Under the pieces are notes generated by a model. The model ran no database searches, was not told the DNA's origin, and saw only the letters and a list, made by a program, of their open reading frames with translations. A stretch of 6,554 nt of DNA from UMGS1781 sp045628105 (GTDB taxonomy: Bacteria; Bacillota; Clostridia; TANB77; CAG-508): NCBI GenBank assembly GCA_045628105.1, contig JAZQOX010000033.1, forward strand, positions 1 to 6,554, given 5' to 3'. The first letter of the stretch is position 1. Every line of letters starts with the position of its first letter. A program made the translations under genes and the position numbers. Of this stretch, positions 1 through 5,770 are shown one piece after another.

Positions 1-173
1 GTGGAGCAGCAGCTGCAGCTGAAGAAAAAACATCTTTCAACGTTGTTTTAAAAGAAGCTAAAGACTTAGTTGATGGAGCACCAAAAACAGTTAAAGAAGG
101 AGCTTCTAAAGAAGACGCAGAAGCTATGAAAGCAAAATTCGAAGAAGCAGGAGCTGTTATCGAATTAGCTTAG
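1..173 (+). CDS. rplL: 50S ribosomal protein L7/L12, C-terminal part (5' truncated by window edge; internal deletion)
   Basis: The reading frame starts at base 3 and gives 56 residues ending in EEAGAVIELA before TAG at 171-173. The Ala-rich start (GAAAAAEEKTSFNVVL) is the hinge and first strand of the L7/L12 C-terminal domain. KEAKDLVDGAPKTVKEG and KEDAEAMKAKFEEAGA are its later helices. L7/L12 forms the ribosomal stalk and recruits EF-Tu, EF-G and IF2. In normal family members about 22 residues lie between the 'VVL' strand and 'LKEAKDLV', including the AVIKxVRxxTGLG helix that touches the factors. Here VVL runs straight into KEAKDLV at bases 48-53, in frame. The product therefore looks unable to form a normal factor-binding domain, unless this is a sequence or assembly error. 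No rpoB follows as in the classical rplJL-rpoBC order; a terminator and convergent mgtE do. Family assignment is firm; the N-terminus is outside the window. Confidence 0.9.
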   Translation, partial: GAAAAAEEKTSFNVVLKEAKDLVDGAPKTVKEGASKEDAEAMKAKFEEAGAVIELA

Positions 174-200
174 TTTTCAAAACTAAATATGATAAAAATA

Positions 201-227
201 AAATCCAGCAGAAATGCTGGATTTTTT
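201..227. terminator. Rho-independent terminator between rplL and mgtE (probably bidirectional)
   Basis: A perfect 10-bp stem (AAATCCAGCA at 201-210 pairing with TGCTGGATTT at 215-224) closes a GAAA tetraloop and runs into six T residues at 222-227. It begins 28 bases after the rplL stop codon. Read on the minus strand, the hairpin is followed by an interrupted T-rich run (complement of 192-203), so it can also end the convergent mgtE transcript, whose stop codon is at 236-238. Confidence 0.93.
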
Positions 228-235
228 CATATTAA

Positions 236-1354
236 TTAAATTCCTAATAAATGTGTTGCAATTTGAAAATACACTATTAAACTAAATGCGTCTACTAATG
301 TTGTAATAAATGGACTTGCCATAACAGCGGGGTCAAATTTACATTTTTTTGCTATTAATGGAAGAGTACATCCAATAAGTTTTGCAATAAATATTGTACA
401 AACTAATGTTAAATTTACAATCAAACTAACTTGTGCAGTTACTCTATCTAATACTAACATTTTTACAAAGTTTGCAGCTGCAAGTACAATTCCACAAAGA
501 ATAGCTACTCGTATTTCCTTCCACATTACTTTAAAAATATCGGAAAATTCTATTTCATTAAGTGATATACCACGAATGATTGTGACACTCGCCTGACTTC
601 CGGCATTTCCACCGGTATCCATAAGCATTGGTATAAATGAGGTAAGTATAACATAAGAAGCAAGTGCTGATTCATAACTCTGAATTATTTTTCCAGTGAA
701 TGTTGCTGAAACCATTAATAGTAAAAGCCATGGAATTCTAGATTTCCAAGTTTCAAACACACCAACCTTAAAATATGATTTATGAGTACTTGTGATAGCA
801 GCCATTCTTTCGATATCTTCTGTTGTTTCTTCTTCTAATACGTCGATAACGTCATCTATTGTTATAATACCAACAAGTCTATCTTCACTATCTACAACAG
901 GCATTGCATTCAAATCGTATTTTTGAAATAATCTTGCAATTTCTTCTTGGTCTTCTGTAGTTTTACAAGATATGATGTTTGATTTTAGTATATCTTTAAC
1001 ACAACTTTCAGGATTTGCAAATAGAATATCTTTTAACTGAACGAACCCTATAAGTTTTCTTTCTTTATCAACAACGAAACAAATATTAATTGTTTCGTAA
1101 TACTCTATTTCATTTTTTAATTTGTCTATTGCTTGCTTTATAGTTAAATTCTCTTTTAACTCAGCATATTCAACAGTCATAATACTTCCAGCAGAATTAT
1201 CTGGGTATTTTAAAAGTTTATTTATATCATTTCTTGTTTCTACTGTACATTTCTTTAGTAAGCCTTTAACAACATTTGCGGGCATCTCTCCGCAATAAAT
1301 CAACTGCGTCATCAGCATACATTTCGTCCAAAATTGATACAGCTTCTTTATCAC
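236..1354 (-). pseudogene. mgtE: mgtE, 3' fragment: CBS pair and membrane channel domain
   Basis: The open frame can be read from ATG 1354, but its first 22 codons overlap the upstream fragment out of frame and are not MgtE-like. Homology begins at EMPANVVK (base 1288). In this 372-residue frame, residues about 55-175 form two CBS domains (SIMTVEYAEL..., then NAMPVVD and GIITIDDVIDVL), the Mg2+/nucleotide-sensing part. Five membrane helices follow at roughly 206-222, 232-247, 283-305, 310-336 and 348-370. The pore motif MDTGGNAGSQ is at 245-254, and D355 in TTLVDAFSL corresponds to the Asp that binds Mg2+ in the pore of Thermus MgtE. No other lesion is visible and key residues are kept, so the frameshift is recent or artefactual. 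No convincing Shine-Dalgarno precedes the internal ATGs, so independent translation of a channel is doubtful. Confidence 0.88.
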
Positions 1355-1580
1355 TTAATAAACTTATTAATTCTGTTTCTTGATCAACTGGTAGGTAAGC
1401 AAATACCTCAGCAGCTTTATCCTTGTTAATTAATTTAAATACTTTTAAAAGATCTTTTGAATCAACATCCTCTAAAAATTCTGCAACATCGGAGCTATTT
1501 AGTTTATTTAGCTCTATTTGTGCTTCTTTAAATTTCTTTTCGTCTAATAGATTTTCTAAATTTTCAAAATCTTCTAGCAT
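1266..1580 (-). pseudogene. mgtE: mgtE, 5' fragment: cytoplasmic N domain of magnesium transporter, ends at frameshift
   Basis: From ATG 1580-1578, with GGAGG at 1591-1587 six bases upstream, this frame encodes 104 residues. Residues 1-96 (MLEDFENLENLL to DEMYADDAVDLL) are the helical N domain of MgtE, which lies on the cytoplasmic face and helps close the channel when Mg2+ is high. After L96 the frame leaves the family sequence and ends as RRDARKCC at TAA 1266-1268. The expected continuation, EMPANVVKGLL, lies in another frame starting at 1288, so one extra base sits at about 1289-1292. Joining the pieces restores about 447 residues, the usual MgtE length near 450. The gene is thus a single mgtE broken by one event or by a sequencing error. 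If translated alone, this fragment has no membrane part and cannot transport. Confidence 0.88.
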
Positions 1581-1642
1581 AATAAACCTCCATATAATAT
1601 TATTAACTTATTTTTATTAATTAAATCCGAGCGCGGCTTCAT
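1574..1642 (-). CDS. Putative 22-aa leader peptide / upstream ORF overlapping mgtE start
   Basis: ATG at 1642-1640 follows an excellent Shine-Dalgarno (GGAGAGGTGAT, 1656-1646; core AGG seven bases before ATG). The frame reads MKPRSDLINKNK... for 22 residues to TAG at 1576-1574. The mgtE ATG (1580-1578) lies inside the last codons, so a ribosome finishing this ORF stops on top of the mgtE start, an arrangement typical of translational coupling. Codons 3-5 are CCG CGC TCG, a G+C-rich run in an AT-rich leader. The mgtE promoter proposed at 1708-1679 would put this ORF about 30 bases into the mRNA. I do not recognise the peptide. By analogy with leader ORFs of other Mg2+ transporter genes (mgtL upstream of mgtA in enterobacteria) it may sense Mg2+ or translation state, but that is inference. 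A chance ORF with a strong SD cannot be excluded. Confidence 0.5.
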   Translation of the reverse strand: MKPRSDLINKNKLIILYGGLLC

Positions 1643-1678
1643 AAAATCACCTCTCCACTTATTATTCTACAAATTAAT

Positions 1679-1708
1679 ATTATATCACAATTCATAAATT
1701 AATTACAA
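1679..1708 (-). promoter_or_regulatory. Predicted sigma-A promoter of mgtE (with upstream ORF)
   Basis: On the minus strand an extended -10, TGATATAAT (1687-1679), has a perfect TATAAT hexamer. A TTGTAA -35 (1708-1703, 4 of 6 consensus) lies 18 bases upstream. Transcription would begin near 1672, giving a leader of about 92 bases that carries the upstream ORF. This promoter is back to back with that of the ABC-F gene. Confidence 0.65.
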
Positions 1709-1718
1709 CTTAATATTA

Positions 1719-1747
1719 TTGACATTTTGAAAATATTCGTGTATAAT
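1719..1747 (+). promoter_or_regulatory. Consensus sigma-A promoter of the ABC-F gene
   Basis: TTGACA (1719-1724) and TATAAT (1742-1747) are both perfect hexamers with an ideal 17-base spacer, predicting strong constitutive transcription from about 1754. The resulting leader is only about 22 bases, just long enough for the ribosome binding site. It therefore leaves no room for the attenuator leader often found before antibiotic-resistance ABC-F genes. Confidence 0.85.
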
Positions 1748-1776
1748 TCTTAAAGATATTATACAAGGAGAAAGAT

Positions 1777-3363
1777 ATGATAAATTCAATAGGTGTAACG
1801 GTTAGATTTGGAAAAAGAGTTTTATTTGAAGATGTAAATATAAAATTTACAAAAGGAAATTGCTATGGATTAATTGGAGCAAATGGAGCAGGAAAATCAA
1901 CATTTTTAAAAGTTTTATCAGGAGAAATAGAACCTAGCAAAGGAGAAATTGCAATTGAAAAGGGAGCTAGATTATCTGTTTTAAAACAGAACCACTTCGA
2001 TTATGAAGAGTTTACAGTAATGGATACTGTTATAATGGGAAATAAAGAATTATATACTATAATGAAGGAAAAGGAAGCTTTATATGCTAAACCAGATTTT
2101 AACGAGCAAGATGGTATAAAAGCTGCAAAACTTGAAGAACGTTTTGGAAATATGAATGGATGGAATGCAGAATCTGACGCAGCAATATTATTAAATAACC
2201 TTGGAATTCCAGCGGTAAATCATTATAAATTAATGAAAGAACTTGAAGCTAAAGAAAAAGTTAAGGTTTTACTTGCTCAAAGCTTATTTGGAAATCCAGA
2301 TATTTTACTACTAGACGAACCAACAAACGATTTAGATATAAAGAGTATTGAATGGTTACAGGAATTTTTAATTAATTTTGAAAACACTGTAATAGTCGTA
2401 TCACATGATAGATATTTCTTAAATAAAGTATGTACACATATTGCAGATGTTGATTTTGGAAAAATTAAAATTTATCCTGGAAATTATGATTTCTGGTATG
2501 AATCAAGTCAGTTAGCACTAAGACAAGCAAAAGAACAGAATAAAAAGAAAGAAGAAAAAATAAAAGAATTACAAGAATTTATTGCAAGATTTAGTGCAAA
2601 TGCATCAAAATCTAAGCAAGCAACATCAAGAAAGAAATCTTTAGAGAAAATTGAACTAGAAGAAATTAAAGCATCAAACAGAAAATATCCATATATAGAT
2701 TTTAAACCAGAAAGGGAACCTGGAAATGAAATTTTAAAAGTTAAAAACATTTCAAAAACAATAAATGGAGAAAAAATTCTTGATAATGTTTCATTTAATG
2801 TAAGACCAGGTAATAAAATAACAATAGTTTCAGACAATGAATTAAGAACAACACTTCTTTTCCAAATTATAGCTGGCGAAGTTGAACCAGATGAAGGGGA
2901 AATAGAATGGGGACAAACAATAAGTAGTGCATATTTTCCAAAGGATACAAACTACTTATTTAAAGATAAGGAAACATTAGTAGATTGGTTAAGAAAATAT
3001 TCAAAAGATCCTGATGAGACATATATTAGAGGATTTTTAGGTAGAATGTTATTTTCAGGAGATGAAGCATTAAAAAATGTAGATGTTTTATCAGGTGGAG
3101 AAAAAGTAAGATGTGTATTATCTAAATTAATGCTATCAGGCGCAAATTTATTAATATTTGATGAGCCAACTAACCATTTAGATATGGAAGCAATTACAGC
3201 ACTAAATGAAGGATTAAAGAAATTCAAAGGAAACCTAATATTTACATCACATGATCATGAATTAACACAAACTGTTGCAAATAGAGTAATAGAATTAGGA
3301 CCAGAAAAGAAATTTGATAAAGACATGGAATATGATGAATATTTAGAAAAAAAGAATAATTAA
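1777..3363 (+). CDS. ABC-F family ATPase, YkpA/YbiT type (ribosome-associated translation factor)
   Basis: A 528-residue soluble protein with two ABC domains, no membrane segments, starting at ATG 1777 after AAGGAG (1765-1770). Domain 1 has Walker A GANGAGKS (34-41), Walker B ILLLDEPTNDLD (176-187) and the switch His in VVSHDR (H210). A charged, Lys-rich linker (about 245-305, with FSANASKSKQATSRKK) is the arm/interdomain region by which ABC-F proteins reach the ribosomal E site. Domain 2 has LSGGE (438-442), LLIFDEPTNHLD (458-469) and SHD (491-493). Two motifs are degenerate: the domain 1 signature reads LEAKE (156-160) instead of LSGGE, and the domain 2 P-loop reads SDNELRTT (352-359) without the GKS/T core. 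The length and text (NCYGLIGANGAGKS, YPGNYDFWYESSQLAL) fit B. subtilis YkpA. ABC-F members act as soluble translation factors, not transporters. It stands alone, transcribed from its own promoter and followed by a terminator. Drug resistance is not indicated. Confidence 0.93.
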   Translation: MINSIGVTVRFGKRVLFEDVNIKFTKGNCYGLIGANGAGKSTFLKVLSGEIEPSKGEIAIEKGARLSVLKQNHFDYEEFTVMDTVIMGNKELYTIMKEKEALYAKPDFNEQDGIKAAKLEERFGNMNGWNAESDAAILLNNLGIPAVNHYKLMKELEAKEKVKVLLAQSLFGNPDILLLDEPTNDLDIKSIEWLQEFLINFENTVIVVSHDRYFLNKVCTHIADVDFGKIKIYPGNYDFWYESSQLALRQAKEQNKKKEEKIKELQEFIARFSANASKSKQATSRKKSLEKIELEEIKASNRKYPYIDFKPEREPGNEILKVKNISKTINGEKILDNVSFNVRPGNKITIVSDNELRTTLLFQIIAGEVEPDEGEIEWGQTISSAYFPKDTNYLFKDKETLVDWLRKYSKDPDETYIRGFLGRMLFSGDEALKNVDVLSGGEKVRCVLSKLMLSGANLLIFDEPTNHLDMEAITALNEGLKKFKGNLIFTSHDHELTQTVANRVIELGPEKKFDKDMEYDEYLEKKNN

Positions 3364-3369
3364 TGAAAA

Positions 3370-3400
3370 GAGGGCAGTATATTGATACTACCCTCATTTT
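3370..3400. terminator. Bidirectional terminator between the ABC-F gene and the zinc-ribbon gene
   Basis: GAGGG (3370-3374) pairs with CCCTC (3391-3395), and AGTAT (3376-3380) with ATACT (3385-3389), around an ATTG loop. A single C/A mismatch (3375/3390) separates the two stem parts in plus-strand RNA. ATTTTGTT follows. In minus-strand RNA the mismatch becomes a U-G wobble, giving an unbroken stem followed by TTTT (complement of 3366-3369). The hairpin is thus slightly better for the minus-strand gene whose stop is at 3402-3404. Confidence 0.85.
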
Positions 3401-3401
3401 G

Positions 3402-3587
3402 TTAATAGGCTGCGTTAGTCTTTTCAACTACAATATTGCGAATAATTTCCGCAATCTTTTCCGACGGAATTTCAATTCTCTTTCCGCATTCGACGCAGAG
3501 AACATAAAATTTCTTGCCATCGAACATTATCTGATTTCCGGTGTAGATGTGTTCTGTCTTACATTCAGTACAGACAATATTGGGCAT
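3402..3587 (-). CDS. Small zinc-ribbon protein, function unknown
   Basis: The product is 61 residues, MPNIVCTECK... to ...VVEKTNAAY. It has two CxxC pairs (C6/C9 and C31/C34) spaced as in a single four-Cys zinc ribbon, then a helix with acidic and basic residues (PSEKIAEIIRNIVVEK, 41-56). An ATG five codons upstream (3602) is possible, but GGAGG at 3600-3596 lies between the two and is eight bases from ATG 3587, so 3587 is the likely start. Zinc ribbons of this size commonly bind nucleic acid or protein partners; nothing here tells which. It is divergent from the ylxM-ffh operon and convergent with the ABC-F gene, with its own promoter and terminator. Its G+C content (about 38% over 3421-3600, counted by hand) is higher than its neighbours (25% in 2701-2760), suggesting a different constraint or origin. 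I do not recognise a named family. Confidence 0.8.
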   Translation of the reverse strand: MPNIVCTECKTEHIYTGNQIMFDGKKFYVLCVECGKRIEIPSEKIAEIIRNIVVEKTNAAY

Positions 3588-3633
3588 AACAGCTACCTCC
3601 ATAAGTATTTTGGTTAAACACCAATGTGCATAA

Positions 3634-3662
3634 ATTATATCATATTATTTGGAAAAATACAA
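3634..3662 (-). promoter_or_regulatory. Predicted promoter of the zinc-ribbon gene
   Basis: An extended -10 TGATATAAT (3642-3634, perfect TATAAT) lies 17 bases downstream of a weak TTGTAT -35 (3662-3657). The start of transcription would be near 3627, about 40 bases before the ATG. The 15-base dyad TTGGT-GTTTA-ACCAA (3624-3610) falls in the leader just before the Shine-Dalgarno sequence. The same TGATATAAT element occurs in the mgtE promoter. Confidence 0.6.
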
Positions 3663-3690
3663 ATTTATATGGCAAATTTTGCTAAAAGCC

Positions 3691-3719
3691 TTGACAAATG
3701 GCAAAAAATGGTGTAAAGT
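3691..3719 (+). promoter_or_regulatory. Predicted sigma-A promoter of the ylxM-ffh-rpsP-khpA-rimM-trmD operon
   Basis: TTGACA (3691-3696, perfect) is followed after 17 bases by TAAAGT (3714-3719, 4 of 6 consensus). Transcription would begin near 3726, about 29 bases before the ylxM start. No other good promoter is seen between here and trmD. An 8-base direct repeat ATGGCAAA (3669-3676 and 3698-3705) and the small dyad GCAAATTTTGC (3672-3682) flank or overlap the -35; whether a regulator uses them is unknown. Confidence 0.65.
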
Positions 3720-3754
3720 AGAATAGCATTACAATTTTAAAGGATGTAATAGTT

Positions 3755-4102
3755 ATGGATAAAAAAGTAGAAATTAGTATGCTTTGTCAAATTTATGGCA
3801 AGCTTTTAACTGAAAAACAATTTAATATTTTAGATAACTATTATAATTTAGACTTATCTCTTTCAGAAATAGCTGAAAATGAAGGCATTACAAGACAGGC
3901 TGTGAGGGATATTATAAAGAAGGGGGAAAATAAACTTTTCGAATTTGAAGAAAAGCTAGGAATTATGAAAAAAGAACTTAAGCAAGAAGAAAAAATAGCA
4001 AATATTTTATCTGAGCTTACAAAAATTCAAACAAAGTTTACAGATGAACAAATCGCTGAAATATTAGAACACATTAAAGAAGAATTAAACTGTGTAGTTT
4101 AG
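3755..4102 (+). CDS. ylxM: YlxM family HTH protein (UPF0122), SRP-associated
   Basis: A 115-residue protein, close to the usual length of about 110. Residues about 17-62 (LLTEKQFNILDNYYNLDLSL, then EIAENEGITRQAVRDIIKKG) are a sigma-70 region-4-like helix-turn-helix with the family's TRQAV recognition helix. A charged, largely helical C-terminal half follows (62-111). The start ATG 3755 has AAAGGA (3739-3744) ten bases upstream. It is the first gene of the operon and lies 27 bases before ffh, the arrangement seen across Firmicutes. YlxM is described in the literature as a modulator of the signal recognition particle, so partnership with Ffh is the best inference; its HTH could bind SRP RNA or DNA. 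Unlike B. subtilis, ftsY is not directly upstream: a divergent zinc-ribbon gene is there instead. Confidence 0.9.
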   Translation: MDKKVEISMLCQIYGKLLTEKQFNILDNYYNLDLSLSEIAENEGITRQAVRDIIKKGENKLFEFEEKLGIMKKELKQEEKIANILSELTKIQTKFTDEQIAEILEHIKEELNCVV

Positions 4103-4129
4103 TTTAAAAAAGAGAACGGAGGAATGAGA

Positions 4130-5479
4130 ATGGCGTTTGAAGGTTTATCTTCAAGATTACAATCAATAACAAGAAAACTTGGTGGAAAGGCTAGAATTAC
4201 AGAAAGTGACTTAAAAGAAGTTTTAAGAGAAGTTAAGCTTGCTTTATTAGAAGCTGATGTTAACTTTAAAATTGTTAAAGAATTTATTTCCGAGGTAGAA
4301 CAAAAGGCTTTAGGGCAAGATGTTTTAAAATCATTAACTCCGGGACAACAAGTAGTAAAAATTGTAAGAGACGAAATGACAGAACTTTTAGGAGGAACGA
4401 CAAGTAAAATAAACTTTACTCCAAACCCACCTACAGTAATAATGTTAGTAGGTCTTCAAGGTTCTGGTAAAACAACAACAGCTGGAAAACTTGCAAATCT
4501 TTTGCGAAAACAGGGAAAGAAACCATTACTTGTAGCATGTGACGTATATAGACCAGCAGCTATTAAACAATTACAAGTAGTTGGAAGTCAATTAAATATT
4601 CCGGTATTTGCAAATGAAAACTCAAAAGATGTAGTGCATATAGCAAAACAGGCAATATCTACAGCATATTCAAAACTAAATGATGTAGTTATCCTAGATA
4701 CTGCGGGACGTCTTCATATAGATGAAGAATTAATGCAAGAATTGAAAAATGTTAAAGCAAATGTAAAACCACATGAGATATTATTAGTTGTAGACTCAAT
4801 GACTGGTCAAGATGCAGTAAACGTAGCAACACATTTTAATGAAAACCTTGGAATAGATGGTGTTGTACTTACAAAGCTTGATGGAGATACTCGTGGTGGT
4901 GCTGCTCTTTCAGTAAAAAAAGTTACAGGAAGACCAATAAAATTTGCTGCAACAGGTGAAAAATTAAGTGATATTGAAGAGTTTCATCCAGACAGAATGA
5001 CATCAAGAATATTAGGAATGGGTGATATGCTTTCTATTATAGAAAAAGCTGAAGAAGCATTTGATGAAGAAGAGGCATTAAAACTTGAGAAAAAACTTAG
5101 AAAACAGGAATTCGATTTAGATGATTATTTGACGCAGTTAAGACAAATGAAGAAAATGGGATCATTTTCATCAATATTAAAAATGATACCAGGAATGAGC
5201 AAATTTGGAGACATAAAGATAGACGATAATGAATTTGTAAAAATTGAAGCAATTATATGTTCAATGACTACAAAGGAAAAGCGTAATACAAAACTTTTAA
5301 ATGCAAGCAGACGTCAAAGAATTGCAAAAGGCAGTGGTACAACCGTACAAGATATAAATAAATTTATTAGTTCATTTGAAATGACACAAAAATTGATGAA
5401 GCAAATGAAAGGTAACAAAGGTGGAATGAAAAATGCACTAAAAGGTTTTGATATCAACAGCCTTAAAAACTTAAAATAG
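4130..5479 (+). CDS. ffh: Signal recognition particle protein Ffh (SRP54 GTPase)
   Basis: Ffh binds SRP RNA and signal sequences of nascent membrane and secreted proteins, and docks with FtsY by GTP hydrolysis. The protein is 449 residues from ATG 4130 (MAFEGLSSRLQ), full length for the family. An in-frame ATG at 4124 lies only one base after GGAGG (4118-4122), while 4130 is seven bases away and matches known Ffh N-termini. The N domain spans about 1-85. The G domain has P-loop GLQGSGKTT (108-116), DVYRPAA (138-144), DTAGR (190-194) and TKLDGDTRGG (248-257). The M domain begins near 298. Its RNA-binding helix-turn-helix includes SRRQRIAKGSGT (393-404), and the segment 335-365 (QLRQMKKMG, SILKMIPGM) is the methionine-rich signal-peptide finger. 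Nothing is missing. It is second in the operon; rpsP follows after 48 bases. Confidence 0.98.
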   Translation: MAFEGLSSRLQSITRKLGGKARITESDLKEVLREVKLALLEADVNFKIVKEFISEVEQKALGQDVLKSLTPGQQVVKIVRDEMTELLGGTTSKINFTPNPPTVIMLVGLQGSGKTTTAGKLANLLRKQGKKPLLVACDVYRPAAIKQLQVVGSQLNIPVFANENSKDVVHIAKQAISTAYSKLNDVVILDTAGRLHIDEELMQELKNVKANVKPHEILLVVDSMTGQDAVNVATHFNENLGIDGVVLTKLDGDTRGGAALSVKKVTGRPIKFAATGEKLSDIEEFHPDRMTSRILGMGDMLSIIEKAEEAFDEEEALKLEKKLRKQEFDLDDYLTQLRQMKKMGSFSSILKMIPGMSKFGDIKIDDNEFVKIEAIICSMTTKEKRNTKLLNASRRQRIAKGSGTTVQDINKFISSFEMTQKLMKQMKGNKGGMKNALKGFDINSLKNLK

Positions 5480-5527
5480 TTATTAAATTTTTAAATTTAT
5501 AAAAAATAAAAAAGGGAGGAAAACATT

Positions 5528-5755
5528 ATGGTAAAAATAAGATTACAAAGAGAAGGAAAGAAGAAAGCACCATTCTATCACATAGTAGTTGCTGATTCTA
5601 AATCTCCAAGAGATGGAAAAATAATTGACCAAGTTGGAACATACAATCCAATGGTTGAACCATCAGAAGTCATTTTAGACAAAGAAAAAGTTGAAAAATG
5701 GATTAAAAATGGAGCAAAACCAACTGAAACAGTTAAACGTTTAATCGAAAAATAA
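5528..5755 (+). CDS. rpsP: 30S ribosomal protein S16
   Basis: The product is 75 residues. MVKIRLQREGKKKAPFYHI, VVADSKSPRDGK and VGTYNPM are the conserved S16 core, and WIKNGAKPTETVKRLIEK is the usual end. S16 is a primary 16S rRNA binder needed for 30S assembly. The gene starts at ATG 5528, eight bases after a very strong GGGAGG (5514-5519). It is slightly shorter than the 80-90 residues usual in Firmicutes because it stops right after the TETVKRLI helix and lacks a C-terminal tail. Position between ffh and khpA is typical. The 48-base gap from ffh holds only AT-rich sequence and no terminator. Confidence 0.97.
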   Translation: MVKIRLQREGKKKAPFYHIVVADSKSPRDGKIIDQVGTYNPMVEPSEVILDKEKVEKWIKNGAKPTETVKRLIEK

Positions 5756-5770
5756 TAGGAGGAAGCAAAC

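Noticed and set aside
1286..1295. Programmed +1 frameshift in mgtE
   Set aside because: There is no known slippery sequence, stop codon or rare-codon context at the junction, and MgtE is not known to use recoding. A mutation or read error is simpler.
1423..1620. 65-codon plus-strand open frame
   Set aside because: It is antisense to the mgtE N-domain coding region, is low-complexity Ser/Phe/Asn-rich, and has no ribosome binding site.
1581..1672. M-box (ykoK) Mg2+ riboswitch in the mgtE leader
   Set aside because: The predicted leader is only about 90 bases and contains a short ORF. I see none of the conserved M-box segments, and the element needs about 160 bases.
2508..3227. Two minus-strand open frames (2508-2837 and 2952-3227)
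   Set aside because: Both are antisense to the ABC-F gene, which has clear motifs throughout. Their products are Ser/Phe-rich with no recognisable domain.
3242..3617. Open frames 3242-3427 (-) and 3363-3617 (+)
   Set aside because: They run through the terminator and across the real ABC-F end or the zinc-ribbon gene on the opposite strand, and have no family resemblance.
3588..3754. SRP RNA (ffs) gene near ffh
   Set aside because: The intergenic region is too short and too AT-rich. The conserved GGAA/GNRA SRP RNA hairpin is not visible here or elsewhere in the window.
5484..5499. Inverted repeat TAAATTT-TT-AAATTTA between ffh and rpsP as a terminator
   Set aside because: The stem is only A-T pairs with a two-base loop, and is followed by A-rich sequence instead of T-rich sequence, so it should not stop transcription.
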